A stretch of DNA of 64,000 nucleotides from Schlesneria sphaerica (GCF_044336245.1 NZ_CP172346.1:3782001-3846000); one strand, 5' to 3'. Positions 47,101 to 55,813 are shown, numbered from the stretch's first letter. The notes: generated from the letters alone by a model not told the origin. Translations and numbers: made by a program.

Positions 47101-48677
47101 GGGGCTCGCTCGGTGGCGACAAGTGTCTGGTACCACTCCAGCCGGGCGGTGTTCGATTCCGGAATCAGGCACAGCAGCCGCAGCTCATTCTTGGACTCAG
47201 CAAGGCAGTAAAGACGACCGTCGCAGGGGACAGGAGGTCCGACAAAGTACATGCCGGATAACTCTGCCGGGGGTGTCCCGTTCTGCCCCCCCACTTCCCA
47301 TAACAGTCGCCCCCCGGCGACGTCGTAGGCCGAGAGCTTGTTGACAGGATCCATGATCATCTGTGCCCCGAAGGGAAGACGGCTGCGCGGCAACAGACTG
47401 CTGAACTGCGATTCGGACTCTTCCACCGCGTAGACGCGGTCACCGTCACTCGAGAGAGATCCCGAGATCTGGTCGCGAAACATCTTGAATTGCAGGTATC
47501 CACGAAACGTCAGTGGTGACGACGGGGGAATCGCGTCTGATGCAGCCAGTGGGCTTTGAAACAGCCAGGTCAGCATTCCGTCCGTCTTGGCAGAGCGCCA
47601 CAAGAGATCGCCCGTCTTCAAGCTGACCGCCGTCAGATCATTGATCGTCCGGTAGACCACGACGTCCCCGACAACAATCGGAATGGCTGCGGGTTGGGTA
47701 AGTCGATTGCCCTCCCGCATCATCTGTTCGGTTTGCACCATCATCTGGTCGAAACCTTTGATCCGCTGCTGATTAATTTCGTCACTCATGTGCAAGCGCA
47801 GGTGTTGCCGGGAAGAGATTTTCCACGCTCCACCTCCCACCGGACACGATGCGGCGGCAGACTCATTGCCGGTCAGGCCCCCTCGAGGGAGTTCCCAGCG
47901 ATCAACGACAGCAGGGGGTTGCGGGGCTGTCGGACCGAACTGGGTCTGCAGCCAGGCGGGTGCTTCACCGAGGCTCGGAAACGGCGTCACCGCGCGACCC
48001 GCGACTTGCCAGGGCCCCGCCTGCTTCAGCTTATCCAGTCCTTCCAGAGCAATCCGGGCTCGTTCCGGCTGGTCGGCCAGATGCCATGCGAGAGCGGTCT
48101 GAAGCAGCAGGGGGACACGGAATTCTCCCTGCGAATTCGGGTGCTCACGCATCGCTTCATAGATCAATGCCGCCTGCATGGGGTGGTTACGGTCAAGAGC
48201 CCGCGCGGCCAGAAGCTGCATCCCCTCGAATCCCGCCGCCGTCATCTGATAGCGCGAGACCAGTTCGGACACGCGCAGGTAGTCCTCTGCGGCAATCGCA
48301 TCGGCCAGTTCGGCCCGAGCGTCGGTCCCCACCTGAAGTTCATACGCGGCTCGTCCCTCGGCAGGGAGATCCGCCAGAACCTTCAGAGCCACACCTTTCG
48401 AGGTGAGCTGCTCACCGGATTGAAAATCCTTCTCGACGAAATAGTCTTCGGGATGATCAAGCACGGATTGAAGCCGGAGCACGGCGGGGCCAAACTCCTT
48501 CTCGAGCAGCAGATCCCCGGCCTCTTCGAGTGCCTGCTGCACGTTTCGATCCATCTCGGCCGTGAGGCGAGACTCTGTATTAAAGAGGATCCGGGAACGA
48601 TTTTGTGCGTGTAATGAAGAGCTGAGGCAAAGGATTCCCCCGAGCACGAACCCGACCCAAACCACGCTCCGCATCAT
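44121..48677 (-). CDS. Giant exported PQQ-like beta-propeller protein with TPR-like helices
   Basis: 1518 residues. Signal peptide (SVVWVGFVLGGILCLSSSLHA), then a helical TPR-like part about 45-220 (RAAYELQVGTDARAELADAI), followed by beta-propeller strands of the PQQ enzyme type (LSAYDVAGGRLLWEVGG, LVDGSLNWKRSQAQG, YSLADGSEEWTQP and more). A second helical block lies near 735-1000 and a second propeller follows to the end. Probably a periplasmic scaffold for protein-protein binding, as for BamB-like proteins, not an enzyme. Paired TPR and PQQ-propeller proteins are common in planctomycetes. The start MMRS has two ATGs three bases apart. Confidence 0.88.
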   Translation of the reverse strand: MMRSVVWVGFVLGGILCLSSSLHAQNRSRILFNTESRLTAEMDRNVQQALEEAGDLLLEKEFGPAVLRLQSVLDHPEDYFVEKDFQSGEQLTSKGVALKVLADLPAEGRAAYELQVGTDARAELADAIAAEDYLRVSELVSRYQMTAAGFEGMQLLAARALDRNHPMQAALIYEAMREHPNSQGEFRVPLLLQTALAWHLADQPERARIALEGLDKLKQAGPWQVAGRAVTPFPSLGEAPAWLQTQFGPTAPQPPAVVDRWELPRGGLTGNESAAASCPVGGGAWKISSRQHLRLHMSDEINQQRIKGFDQMMVQTEQMMREGNRLTQPAAIPIVVGDVVVYRTINDLTAVSLKTGDLLWRSAKTDGMLTWLFQSPLAASDAIPPSSPLTFRGYLQFKMFRDQISGSLSSDGDRVYAVEESESQFSSLLPRSRLPFGAQMIMDPVNKLSAYDVAGGRLLWEVGGQNGTPPAELSGMYFVGPPVPCDGRLYCLAESKNELRLLCLIPESNTARLEWYQTLVATERAPFGATFRFAGLIPATAEGLMVCPTANGAIVAYDIVRRQLRWGYSYDSKSRRNFQDNFENPVMRERVGGDDEESRWLDSGPVITRGRVLVTPRDSHEIHCINLVDGSLNWKRSQAQGLYLACVNEDQVVVVGRNQIAAYSLADGSEEWTQPTEIPEPSGRGVRVGKQYLLPLSTGDIATLDLTTGRILGRSKLPQAGVPGNLAVGDGALVSVGTHDVIGFRSLGEVEDQVAEQLAKNPDDAEALALRGELKLHRGQELEAIEDLRKSLRQRPDLAVKRVLAETMLNRLRNDPKSILAAATELEALTEDPLQRVEFLRLYANSLKESGDRVGAITEYFRLALTTTIPDMMISAGTGHFVSLEQSVRAELFAIYDAATASERTEMERVFSREFETAAKSPDRNDRIPHLIKLTSGHPAADALLLKLAESPGAIADEFARLQLLERITSSANLSVAGSAAASLAALYIAANAPEEARPWIAELGDRFATIVCRDGKTGRQLSDEWSTQRSLGQDDSRFQWPQGAIEVVRTDQSITQPTFPVEVVTHVGSFYKGWSFEVDALITTLTARDPHLNVVWRVPLINSANDLRDQPCQLHIRGRRLALASGTWLGVMEAVTTQIAPEIIFEQSLRPNSFVAPRLSTTPNERRLLPNGRLIQLKSDGRSTAGYLVGLTDDAVVYQLDNRLYAADPESGKLLWSRVGPAFAKVDATVDSKLMLATAGNGALLLRMRDGAIEQQHKGNPNDVPLWFRGTRRLTQRNQVPDQRVFEMHDFDGDRVVWQSQHPVGSKACLIQDEELAILEPTSKLTILKLATGEKQLETELPLKRPLRGMLVLSVQSTPDNYIVVAGVSIRKTELRRIEPINFGMPPEFGLPRELGTPSNSAFSLDGMVFYIDRKSGEVKWSVPVNELAYDANQPASLPVLVLAAWNIHFDPNTGFPLDPKLSTLILDKRTGDVVYKSQELATPVGRGLQFIPSHETKKLLIDFYSFQLELKFPKPK

Positions 48678-48950
48678 CGTCCTCCTCGCATGTTCGGCGA
48701 GTTTCGTTTCCCGAGTGTCTCAACCCGATCCGCTGGTTTGAGATCCGGCACACTTTGGCAGGAACCGAAATGCCGTACTTCTTCCGTGGCCCCATCATAT
48801 CCGATTGAACGGCCAATTGCTGCATGACTTTCCGTCGCAGGACGCAGCCGACCCAGATCGCCCGATGGGCCGAGCAGACACCTGGTGCAGCACCTCGGCC
48901 GGGAAGGAGCCCCCTGCGGTCCGGTAACGGACATCCCCATTCCCGGAATT

Positions 48951-50600
48951 TTAGGACGCGTTCGGTGTTGCGGCTGGAGTGAACTCGTAAGGGTACATAT
49001 TGCACAGGTCGGGGTTACACAATCCGACCCGATTGAATGGCGCGATGGCGGCACGGACTTTGTCTGTCAGTTCAGCCCCGGAGATGTTCGGATCCGTCAG
49101 ATCTCGATACGCCTGCTTGAGTGCCGACTTGAGTTGCGGGTTATTGGCACTCAAGTAGGCCGCCCCCTGGGCCACGCGTCCCGCTCGCCGCTCCTCTTCC
49201 GACCAGATCGCGGTGGCAAAGTAGAACATTGACATCGCAATCATGCGTTCGAATTCCCGAAAGCCTGCATAACTGCCACTCACCACCAGATCGATGAACT
49301 CCACTTCCTGCTGAATCAGAGCATCATAGTTCTGCAATTCGTCGGCGAGCCTGGTCCACTGGGGTTCAGGTGAGCTGCCCCGAGTCCGTTTTGCGGTCAA
49401 AGATTCCCTCCCTGACGAGTTAGCGAGCTCACCGAACGGACTCGAACTGTCCCGGTCGCCGGAAATGCTCCAGCAGCGTTCCAGGATGCCGATCAGGCGT
49501 TCAATCCCCATCAGCGTGAACGTATTCCCCGTACTGTGTAGTGGATCGTGGAAGGCCGCCGTGTTCGGCAGCATGACCCAGTTCGGACCTGCGGACTGGC
49601 TGACCCGTCGCTGCATTCGTCCGGATTGTCGCCAGGGGACGAGCGGCTCGGCGTTCGCAAACTGCTCGGCCACGGCAGGCAATCGAGCCAGCAGGGCTTG
49701 CCACTCCGCCGCAGGTGTGCCGCTTGATTCCAGTGGAAACCGCTCGGGATCCAGTGCGAAACCGGCACTGGTCACGCCGTTGTCGAACGGAAGGACCCAC
49801 ATCCATCCCCCGTCAAACACATGATGCAGAGCGGCATCATCGCAAGGGTAGGGGTGACCGGAAATGTCTCCACCCCGCTTGGCGTACAGATCCGACCAGC
49901 GGGCGACATTCTTAAAATGCGAGAACAGCCCGCGTGACCGCGTCTTCAATCCCGCAGGGTGAGGCAAAATGCCGAGCTGCTTTGCCAGGAATCCACCTTC
50001 TCCCGAAGCATCAATGATGAAGTCGGCCCGGACCCGAATCTCGGCAGAGTCTGACGACGAACCCTCTCGCATACACTGTGGCAAACCATGACACTTCCCG
50101 CTCAGTTCCCAACCCGCTCCTCGGGGTTCGAGTCGATCGATCGACGTATGGGGAAAATAAGGAACACCCAATCTGACCGCTTCTTCTGCCAGAAACTGGT
50201 CGAAATCGGCCCTCAACCAGTGGGTATCCGCGTCTTCGTCCGTGAGACTCGCCGCAACCAGCAGTTCATTCGCCCGATTAGATCGAGGCTGAAAGTCGTG
50301 CCCGAGCTGGTGATGGAAATAGCTGAAGCCCCGTTTCAGCCCACAAACAATTTGAGGGTAAGTTTTCTTCCAGGCCGCGTAATTCGAGAGCGGAACAATG
50401 CGGGGAAGATCATACCGGCCGGCCAGTCCCTCCAGCACCAGATTGGCAACCGGAGTCGAGGATTCCCCGATCGCAAACCGGGGATGCGCACCCCGATCAA
50501 TCAGGACCGGCCTTAACCCGATTCGCTGCACCAGCATCGCCGTCAGACTGCCGCTAAACCCGGCCCCCATCACGGCGATGTCCGCTTCGATCTCAATCAC
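48951..50600 (-). CDS. FAD-dependent tryptophan-halogenase-like protein
   Basis: 549 residues of the flavin-dependent halogenase/FAD monooxygenase superfamily. FAD-binding GxGxxG is VMGAGFSG near residue 10, followed by GESSTP and a DASGEGG segment. The halogenase WxWxIP motif appears as GGWMWVLP, and a Lys in CGLKRGF may match the catalytic lysine of PrnA-type enzymes (inferred). Family members halogenate tryptophan or other aromatic compounds using FADH2 from a reductase, which is not adjacent. Function could also be a hydroxylase or dehydrogenase. The start ATG is followed by a typical FAD Rossmann N-terminus. Confidence 0.8.
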   Translation of the reverse strand: MIEIEADIAVMGAGFSGSLTAMLVQRIGLRPVLIDRGAHPRFAIGESSTPVANLVLEGLAGRYDLPRIVPLSNYAAWKKTYPQIVCGLKRGFSYFHHQLGHDFQPRSNRANELLVAASLTDEDADTHWLRADFDQFLAEEAVRLGVPYFPHTSIDRLEPRGAGWELSGKCHGLPQCMREGSSSDSAEIRVRADFIIDASGEGGFLAKQLGILPHPAGLKTRSRGLFSHFKNVARWSDLYAKRGGDISGHPYPCDDAALHHVFDGGWMWVLPFDNGVTSAGFALDPERFPLESSGTPAAEWQALLARLPAVAEQFANAEPLVPWRQSGRMQRRVSQSAGPNWVMLPNTAAFHDPLHSTGNTFTLMGIERLIGILERCWSISGDRDSSSPFGELANSSGRESLTAKRTRGSSPEPQWTRLADELQNYDALIQQEVEFIDLVVSGSYAGFREFERMIAMSMFYFATAIWSEEERRAGRVAQGAAYLSANNPQLKSALKQAYRDLTDPNISGAELTDKVRAAIAPFNRVGLCNPDLCNMYPYEFTPAATPNAS

Positions 50601-50702
50601 AGTCGTTCTTTTCGATTCAAGTAAATCAACGCATCGGCCCAGCGTGCCAGAACCGGAAGCCTTCTCATCAGCGGTTTGACATCACCGCCAAGTCTACTTC
50701 CG

Positions 50703-50744
50703 GACGAGCACTGCTGGACCGACAAGGCTCAAGCAGTGCTCGTC
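50703..50744. terminator. Perfect 13-bp inverted repeat between minus-strand genes
   Basis: Arms GACGAGCACTGCT and AGCAGTGCTCGTC around a 16-base loop, between the ThuA gene end and the halogenase-like gene start. No T run follows on the minus strand. It may terminate the thuA transcript or act as an operator for the next gene. A tandem GGTCAACTCGGT follows nearby (50754-50779). Confidence 0.5.
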
Positions 50745-50792
50745 AGCAGAGAAGGTCAACTCGGTAAGGTCAACTCGGTGTCGTTGCCTCCA

Positions 50793-51686
50793 TCACTTCG
50801 TCAGACCGGCATCCTTCTTTGCCTTGGCTTCCTGCTGCTTCGACAATTCGGGGTTCGGAGTTGCATCTCCTTCCGCCTGACCGAGGATCCACTTGATCCC
50901 CCCCGTGACATGGTCCAGGAATCGCTGGTCAACCCAGGTCGATTCGTTGTGACCCAGGTTCGTCACGAAGACCCGTCCATCCCCGTAGTTTTTCACCCAC
51001 GAGACCGGGACATGCCGCGTCTGCAGGACTTCGACTTCCTGATCCCCTTCCTTGACCTTGGTCCGCGCTCCCTTGGTGGGACATTTTTCAATGTTCAGAC
51101 TCATCAGGACCCGAACTTTCTCGGGCTGCCAGTTCTTGTACCAGTAGATTTCGTCTTTGATCTGAAACTCGTTGCCGAAGGGTTTCATCGCGGGATGCTG
51201 CTGATCGTGAACAGTAATCGTCACCAGTTCGCCAGCATTCCACGGATGCCCGTCGAACGTACCACCAATCATGTCCCAGTAGGGCTGATAGTTGTGGTAA
51301 GTGTCGAGGGCCGAGTGAAAGCCGACAAAGCCGTGGCCTTTCTTCGTCAGCCACTCTTTGAAGAAATACTCTTTGTCGGCATCAGCAATCGGAAGGTCTC
51401 CGGTGGTGTAGAACATCACGATGTCAAACTTCTGCAGGTTCTCTTTCGTGAAGTCCGCAGCCGCATCCTGAGTGCACGTGACGTCGAACAACCCGGTTTT
51501 CTTCCCCAGCTGGATCATGGAAATTTCCGCCGGAGCCAGCTCTTTCTGATTCCGATTCACGGACCCATGCACGAACCCCTGACTTTGAGTCAGCATCAGG
51601 ACTTTGGCTTTATCGGCTGCCGAGGCCAGACCGGCGGACAGGACACCTGCCACGACCGACAAGGCCAACACAAGAGACAACTTCAT
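50793..51686 (-). CDS. Exported ThuA-domain protein
   Basis: 297-residue protein of the ThuA (trehalose utilisation) family. Signal peptide (LSLVLALSVVAGVLSAGLASA). Class I glutamine amidotransferase-like fold motifs: VLMLTQSQGFVHGSV at the start, DIVMFYTTGDL, HGFVGFHSALDTYH and VFVTNLGHNEST. ThuA proteins are linked to sugar metabolism; activity is unproven. Excellent ribosome site (AGGAG) before ATG 51686. The C-terminal tail is Lys/Gln-rich. Confidence 0.88.
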   Translation of the reverse strand: MKLSLVLALSVVAGVLSAGLASAADKAKVLMLTQSQGFVHGSVNRNQKELAPAEISMIQLGKKTGLFDVTCTQDAAADFTKENLQKFDIVMFYTTGDLPIADADKEYFFKEWLTKKGHGFVGFHSALDTYHNYQPYWDMIGGTFDGHPWNAGELVTITVHDQQHPAMKPFGNEFQIKDEIYWYKNWQPEKVRVLMSLNIEKCPTKGARTKVKEGDQEVEVLQTRHVPVSWVKNYGDGRVFVTNLGHNESTWVDQRFLDHVTGGIKWILGQAEGDATPNPELSKQQEAKAKKDAGLTK

Positions 51687-51902
51687 GGTGGGAAACTCCT
51701 GAAACTTCTCGAACGCTTACGTCACCGAAGCGGGACATCCCCGCGCGAGCAGCCCACACCGACGGGGCCCGCTCATCGCCAAAAGCATCGCGGAAATTCA
51801 GAACACCGACAACCGTTCCGAACGAATCCCGCGCGCATGATCGCCACACAAATCACGGTCACCGTCGTAGAAGGGACGTCCCGCCGCATTCTTCATGCTT
51901 GA

Positions 51903-51924
51903 GCACCTTGCTTGAGCAAGGTGC
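51903..51924. terminator. Short perfect hairpin
   Basis: GCACCTTGCT and AGCAAGGTGC with a two-base loop, then GGCCTTT. It lies upstream of the divergent ThuA gene, so it is not its terminator. Role unknown. Confidence 0.45.
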
Positions 51925-51983
51925 GGCCTTTACGTGAACCAGACAACCTCACAGGAAGGGGAAGTGAGCCACTCTGCACAATC

Positions 51984-52288
51984 GCTGGCCAGCCTGGCCA
52001 GTCCGCCGAAAACACTTAACCTATTTCCACTGCAACACATGGGACTGGCCACCGACTGGCCAAACTTTGGCCAGCCGGCCACCCCGTTCCATTTGACCCG
52101 CATTCGTCAGACGAACTTCCGGCCGGCGAGTCTCACTGCCACCCACCGCATCCCGATGCTCTGCCATGGGGACCTCCTCCCCCGATTGGGGCAGCATTTC
52201 ATCAACTGAGTGAAATGGTTCTGAATCCAGACAGTGTCAGCAACAACCCGCAACACCGCGAGCCCAAACACCCAATCCTTTGGAAGTG
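51984..52288 (+). repeat. Dispersed TGGCCA-rich repeat, copy B
   Basis: Homologue of copy A at 34254. The left block (51984-52090) keeps the inverted pair TGGCCAGTCC and GGACTGGCCA (10 bp, perfect). The right block (52234-52288) aligns without gaps. The next gene starts about 256 bases downstream on the same strand, similar to copy A. Confidence 0.75.
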
Positions 52289-52543
52289 GGCCGGAAGAAG
52301 AAGCATCGTGCGACCGAGCGGTGGAATCTCGATTGCCTCTGGTGCCACCTCCCTGTGCCCCTCATGGCCACCCTCACTCCCCCTTGCTTTGGTGCGGAAA
52401 GAGACCGACAAGCAGGCGGCTTCTCTGTTCCTGGAATTCTTTCGGGGACGTTTGAGCGGGCGACTTCACGAGGTTACCATAGGCCCGTGGAGAGCGAGGA
52501 CATCGTACGTCGCTATGCCCGATTACGGGCGTCAGTGGGTAAC

Positions 52544-53215
52544 ATGATCTCGCGGCTCAAAACAATCTGGAGACGGCAAGCACGCAGAGCAGTGGCTTTG
52601 AGCGTGTTTCTCTTCGTTTGCATCCGGATTCTGCCGATCCCACTTGCGCCGATCACGGGAGTCGAGAAGGATCGGTCTGCACCATTTCCCTGCCAGAACC
52701 GCCCCTGTGGCTGCCGCTCCGCCGACCAGTGCTGGAAAAAGTGCTGCTGCTTCTCAAATGCTCAGAAACTGGCGTGGGCGAAAGCCAACGGCGTGCACCC
52801 CCCTGAATACGTGGTTGCAGCAGCGAAAAAAGAACAGCCCAGCAAAAACTGCGGAACAGCAGCATGCTGCCAGCGGCCCTCGAAAGCCAGCGTGGCCAGC
52901 GACAAAACACAACCAGCAACGTCTGCAAAGTCAGTGCACTCGTGTGGTGAAAAGACCCCTAAGCACCCTGATCCTCGACCGAATGCTCCTGCCGAGAATC
53001 GAAGCGGTGTGGTGATCATCGCGCTGGCGGAGGAATGTCAGGGGCAAAGTTCTCTCTGGAACTCGCTCCCCTGGTCCATTCTCCCGGATCCGGTGATTCT
53101 GCCGTCCGTCCTGGCACATCACCGTGAATTTCTCCTGCCTGGTTCCGAGGTCGCGGTCGACTTGAATGATCGACCGCCGGTCCCGCCGCCACGTACTGTG
53201 AGCGATGTTCTCTAA
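52544..53215 (+). CDS. Membrane-anchored Cys-rich protein of unknown function
   Basis: 223 residues. One membrane helix near 16-38 (AVALSVFLFVCIRILPIPLAPI). Directly after is a Cys-rich segment: Cys50, 55, 57, 63, 67, 68 and 69 in FPCQNRPCGCRSADQC and WKKCCCF, and a second set CGTAACCQ near 113-120. The Cys-rich region is followed by AWAKANGVHPPEYV. Such a cluster could bind copper or another metal or an iron-sulphur centre; not proven. It precedes a DUF1559 gene and a PepSY protein, so a metal or redox envelope process is inferred. Start ATG 52544 has a weak ribosome site. Confidence 0.7.
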   Translation: MISRLKTIWRRQARRAVALSVFLFVCIRILPIPLAPITGVEKDRSAPFPCQNRPCGCRSADQCWKKCCCFSNAQKLAWAKANGVHPPEYVVAAAKKEQPSKNCGTAACCQRPSKASVASDKTQPATSAKSVHSCGEKTPKHPDPRPNAPAENRSGVVIIALAEECQGQSSLWNSLPWSILPDPVILPSVLAHHREFLLPGSEVAVDLNDRPPVPPPRTVSDVL

Positions 53216-53500
53216 ACCCGGTTCGCGCCGATCACTGCGCAATGGTCCCCGCCACGTGCGGCCACCATTGTTGCCTGGTGGAACGCGCGGCGCATCGCCG
53301 CACGCTCACTCGGATCCTCGCCTCGCTCTCCACAACAGCTGGTCATTGGACCCGTGGTGAGCGTGCCACCATGCGCCGCACGTATCGCATCGTGCGCGAA
53401 CCTCAATCCTTCGACTCAACGGTCAAGACCTCGGCGCTGAAGGTGCGCCCTGAGGGCATCCCCATTCATTATCGCAGACCATTTTCCAATGGAGAGTTCC

Positions 53501-54589
53501 ATGACTACTTCCAGCGCCCCTTCGCGTCGCCCCAGGGGTTTCACGCTGATTGAATTGCTCGTCGTGATCGCGATCATCGCCGTCCTGATCGCATTGCTGC
53601 TGCCCGCCGTGCAACAGGCCCGTGAAGCAGCACGTCGGACCCAGTGCCGAAACAATCTCAAGCAGATTGGGTTGGCGCTTCACAACTACGAAAGCACCCA
53701 TGCGACGCTGCCCGGCTTTTACTCGTATGGAAAGGCAAACTCGGGCAGCTATTCGGTGCAGGCCCAACTGCTCCCCTACATGGACCAGTCATCGCTGCAT
53801 CAACTGATTGACTTCGGTCAAAAGCCCCAGATTGGCTGTTGCCCGGGTGATGTTCCTTCTTCGATGGTCAATCTGGTCAAAAATCCGCTCTCCGTTTACC
53901 TCTGTCCCAGCGATCCGGGACCCGTGACGTTCAGTGTCACGTCGGGGACGACGGGTGGGGCTACCGGGACGACATTTACCTATGCAGGGACGAACTATCA
54001 CGTCAATCAAGGCACGGCACTCGGTACGAACTACGATGGCCGGGCACCGACGGATGGCCTCGTCTGGACCAATTCAAAAGTCCGCTTTGCCCACATTACC
54101 GATGGATTGAGTAACACAGCCGCTTTTTCCGAGTCGATCTTCGGATTCCCGGCACAGACTGTCTCTGCCCCGACCAGCAACCATGATCGCCGACGGAGCT
54201 ACATCAACGTGGCGTGCGTCTGGACATCGAGTACCGTTCCACCTGCGACACCTGGACTGGCCAACGGCTTTCAGCCCCCGAATGACCCGGCTCAGTTGGA
54301 AGCGGCCGCCGTGGCGATCAGCCGTGGCTGGGCGGGACAACGGGGTGCGGGATGGATGCACGGGCGCGAATACTGGACCGCTTACCATCACTACCACAAC
54401 CCGAACAGCAACGTGCCCGACATGGGAACCTGCGGAAACGGGATCTTTGCAGCCCGCAGCTATCACGTCGGCGGCGTCAACACGTTGATGTGCGATGGGT
54501 CCGTCCGTTTTGTCAGTGAGAATGTCGACCTCAACATCTGGCGAGCGGCGGGGACCCGCGCCGGCGGTGAAGTCCAGGGTGAGTTCTGA
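53501..54589 (+). CDS. DUF1559 protein with type IV pilin-like N-terminus
   Basis: 362 residues from ATG 53501 (GGAG 8 bases before; ATG 53489 lacks one). Prepilin-type sequence GFTLIELLVVIAI and ALLLPAVQQAREAARR near-identical to the copy at 30438. The globular part has HGREYWTAYHHYHNPNS and C-terminal HVGGVNTLMCDGSVRFVSE. Surface-exposed role inferred. It lies between a Cys-rich protein and the PepSY protein on the same strand. Confidence 0.92.
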   Translation: MTTSSAPSRRPRGFTLIELLVVIAIIAVLIALLLPAVQQAREAARRTQCRNNLKQIGLALHNYESTHATLPGFYSYGKANSGSYSVQAQLLPYMDQSSLHQLIDFGQKPQIGCCPGDVPSSMVNLVKNPLSVYLCPSDPGPVTFSVTSGTTGGATGTTFTYAGTNYHVNQGTALGTNYDGRAPTDGLVWTNSKVRFAHITDGLSNTAAFSESIFGFPAQTVSAPTSNHDRRRSYINVACVWTSSTVPPATPGLANGFQPPNDPAQLEAAAVAISRGWAGQRGAGWMHGREYWTAYHHYHNPNSNVPDMGTCGNGIFAARSYHVGGVNTLMCDGSVRFVSENVDLNIWRAAGTRAGGEVQGEF

Positions 54590-54663
54590 TTCTCCATTCT
54601 TCCCGGGGGAACAGGGATGTTCCCGTGTGGCCTTCCCAAACTTCAATTGCGTGAGACTCTTTG

Positions 54664-55704
54664 ATGACAACCGTCACTGTCCTGAAAGTCGAGAAACCGA
54701 TCGCTCAGCGAGCGATTCCGCGTGTGCCAACTTCATTGCAACCCAGGCCGAAACCGATTCTTCGCCGTGTGATGCAGTTTGTCCGTCGCACGCACCTGTA
54801 TGTCGGCCTGCTCTTGTTTCCCTGGGCGATTCTGTACGGAGTCACCGGCTTCCTGTTTAACCATCCCACGATTCTGGCCGATGCCCCTACCACGTCTTAT
54901 GTTCGGAGTGATCTGGCAGGAACAGCACTGGAGAAGCTGCCACCGCTCCCGGAACAGGCTGATGCCCTCATTGCCGCTCTGAACGAGCGGCACCAACCGA
55001 TGACCCCGTTCCGACTGGGCGACGGTACAGTCCGTTATGCGACGCGAGACTCGTTCATTGCCACCGTGAAGGCAGATCAGCGGAGTTTCTTCGTTACTTT
55101 TGATCCCAGAACGGCGAGTGGCGTGATCCGAGAAACCACCCCCAGGCTGGCGACCGTTGATCCCGCCCCCTTCGCGACCGGCAAGGGGGATGCGCCCCGC
55201 CAGCGGGGGATGGGAATGATGGGGCCGATGAAACATGATCACACCGGTGTCAAAGTCTCCGACTCATTGACGGATCGTCTCAAGTCAGCCATTCCGGTTC
55301 TGCTGAAACGCAAGGGATTTCCTGCGGGGGACGTCACGGTGACCACGGCTCCCGACATCAAATTTCCCGTCGAAGCGGATGCCAAAATCTGGACGGCGAC
55401 ATTCAACCCTCTCACCACCACCGTCTCGGGCGTCCCCGGTTCGGAGTCTGGGGATCTCTCATTCCGAGCATTCCTGTTGCGGATGCACCTCACTCGGGGC
55501 TACCCCGGCGAAATGAACATCAAGTGGCTCTGGGCCGTCGGTGTGGATGCCATCGCGCTGACGCTCTGTTTCTGGGGCGTGTCCGGGCTCTTCATGTGGT
55601 GGCAAATCAAGGCGACTCGTAAGGCGGGGTTGGTCGCACTGGCGGTCAGCGCCGTTTTAGCAACCGCACTCGGTTTCGGCATGCATGCCTTACTCGCCGC
55701 CTGA
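54664..55704 (+). CDS. PepSY-associated transmembrane protein
   Basis: 346 residues from ATG 54664. A membrane helix near 44-66 (HLYVGLLLFPWAILYGVTGFLF) begins the PepSY-TM pattern, with His44 and His67 at its ends. A middle extracytoplasmic region of about 200 residues follows. Two or three helices at the C-terminus end the protein (VDAIALTLCFWGVSGLFMWW and a final one ending FGMHALLAA). PepSY-TM proteins are often linked to iron-siderophore reduction. No siderophore genes are adjacent. The gene ends the plus-strand cluster with the Cys-rich protein; two hairpins follow before the convergent DUF1559 gene. Confidence 0.85.
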   Translation: MTTVTVLKVEKPIAQRAIPRVPTSLQPRPKPILRRVMQFVRRTHLYVGLLLFPWAILYGVTGFLFNHPTILADAPTTSYVRSDLAGTALEKLPPLPEQADALIAALNERHQPMTPFRLGDGTVRYATRDSFIATVKADQRSFFVTFDPRTASGVIRETTPRLATVDPAPFATGKGDAPRQRGMGMMGPMKHDHTGVKVSDSLTDRLKSAIPVLLKRKGFPAGDVTVTTAPDIKFPVEADAKIWTATFNPLTTTVSGVPGSESGDLSFRAFLLRMHLTRGYPGEMNIKWLWAVGVDAIALTLCFWGVSGLFMWWQIKATRKAGLVALAVSAVLATALGFGMHALLAA

Positions 55705-55727
55705 TTGCTCATCGTTATGACAGCAGG

Positions 55728-55747
55728 CCTCGAAGCGGTCTTCGAGG
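55728..55747. terminator. Hairpin between convergent genes
   Basis: Perfect 8-bp arms CCTCGAAG and CTTCGAGG with loop CGGT, 24 bases after the PepSY stop. Confidence 0.55.
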
Positions 55748-55791
55748 GTCCTGATCCGTTTGCGAAGAGAGGCCACGGGTGAAGACTACAG

Positions 55792-55813
55792 ACCCGCACG
55801 CTTGCGTGCGGGT
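55792..55813. terminator. Hairpin between convergent genes
   Basis: Perfect 10-bp arms ACCCGCACGC and GCGTGCGGGT with a two-base loop. With the hairpin at 55728 it probably forms a bidirectional terminator between the PepSY and DUF1559 genes. Confidence 0.6.

Larger units (their letters stand above)
51687..52543. other. Intergenic region holding hairpin and repeat copy B
   Basis: About 857 bases. No gene supported; the open frame from 52280 is only credible from ATG 52544. Holds a strong hairpin at 51903 and repeat copy B. Confidence 0.45.

Noticed and set aside
44121..48677. Quinoprotein dehydrogenase activity for the giant propeller protein
   Set aside because: Strands of the PQQ-like propeller type are present, but the known cofactor-binding and catalytic residues cannot be identified.
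52280..52543. N-terminal 88 residues of the open frame ahead of the Cys-rich protein
   Set aside because: Lies in repeat copy B sequence with no protein character; ATG 52544 fits the membrane helix.
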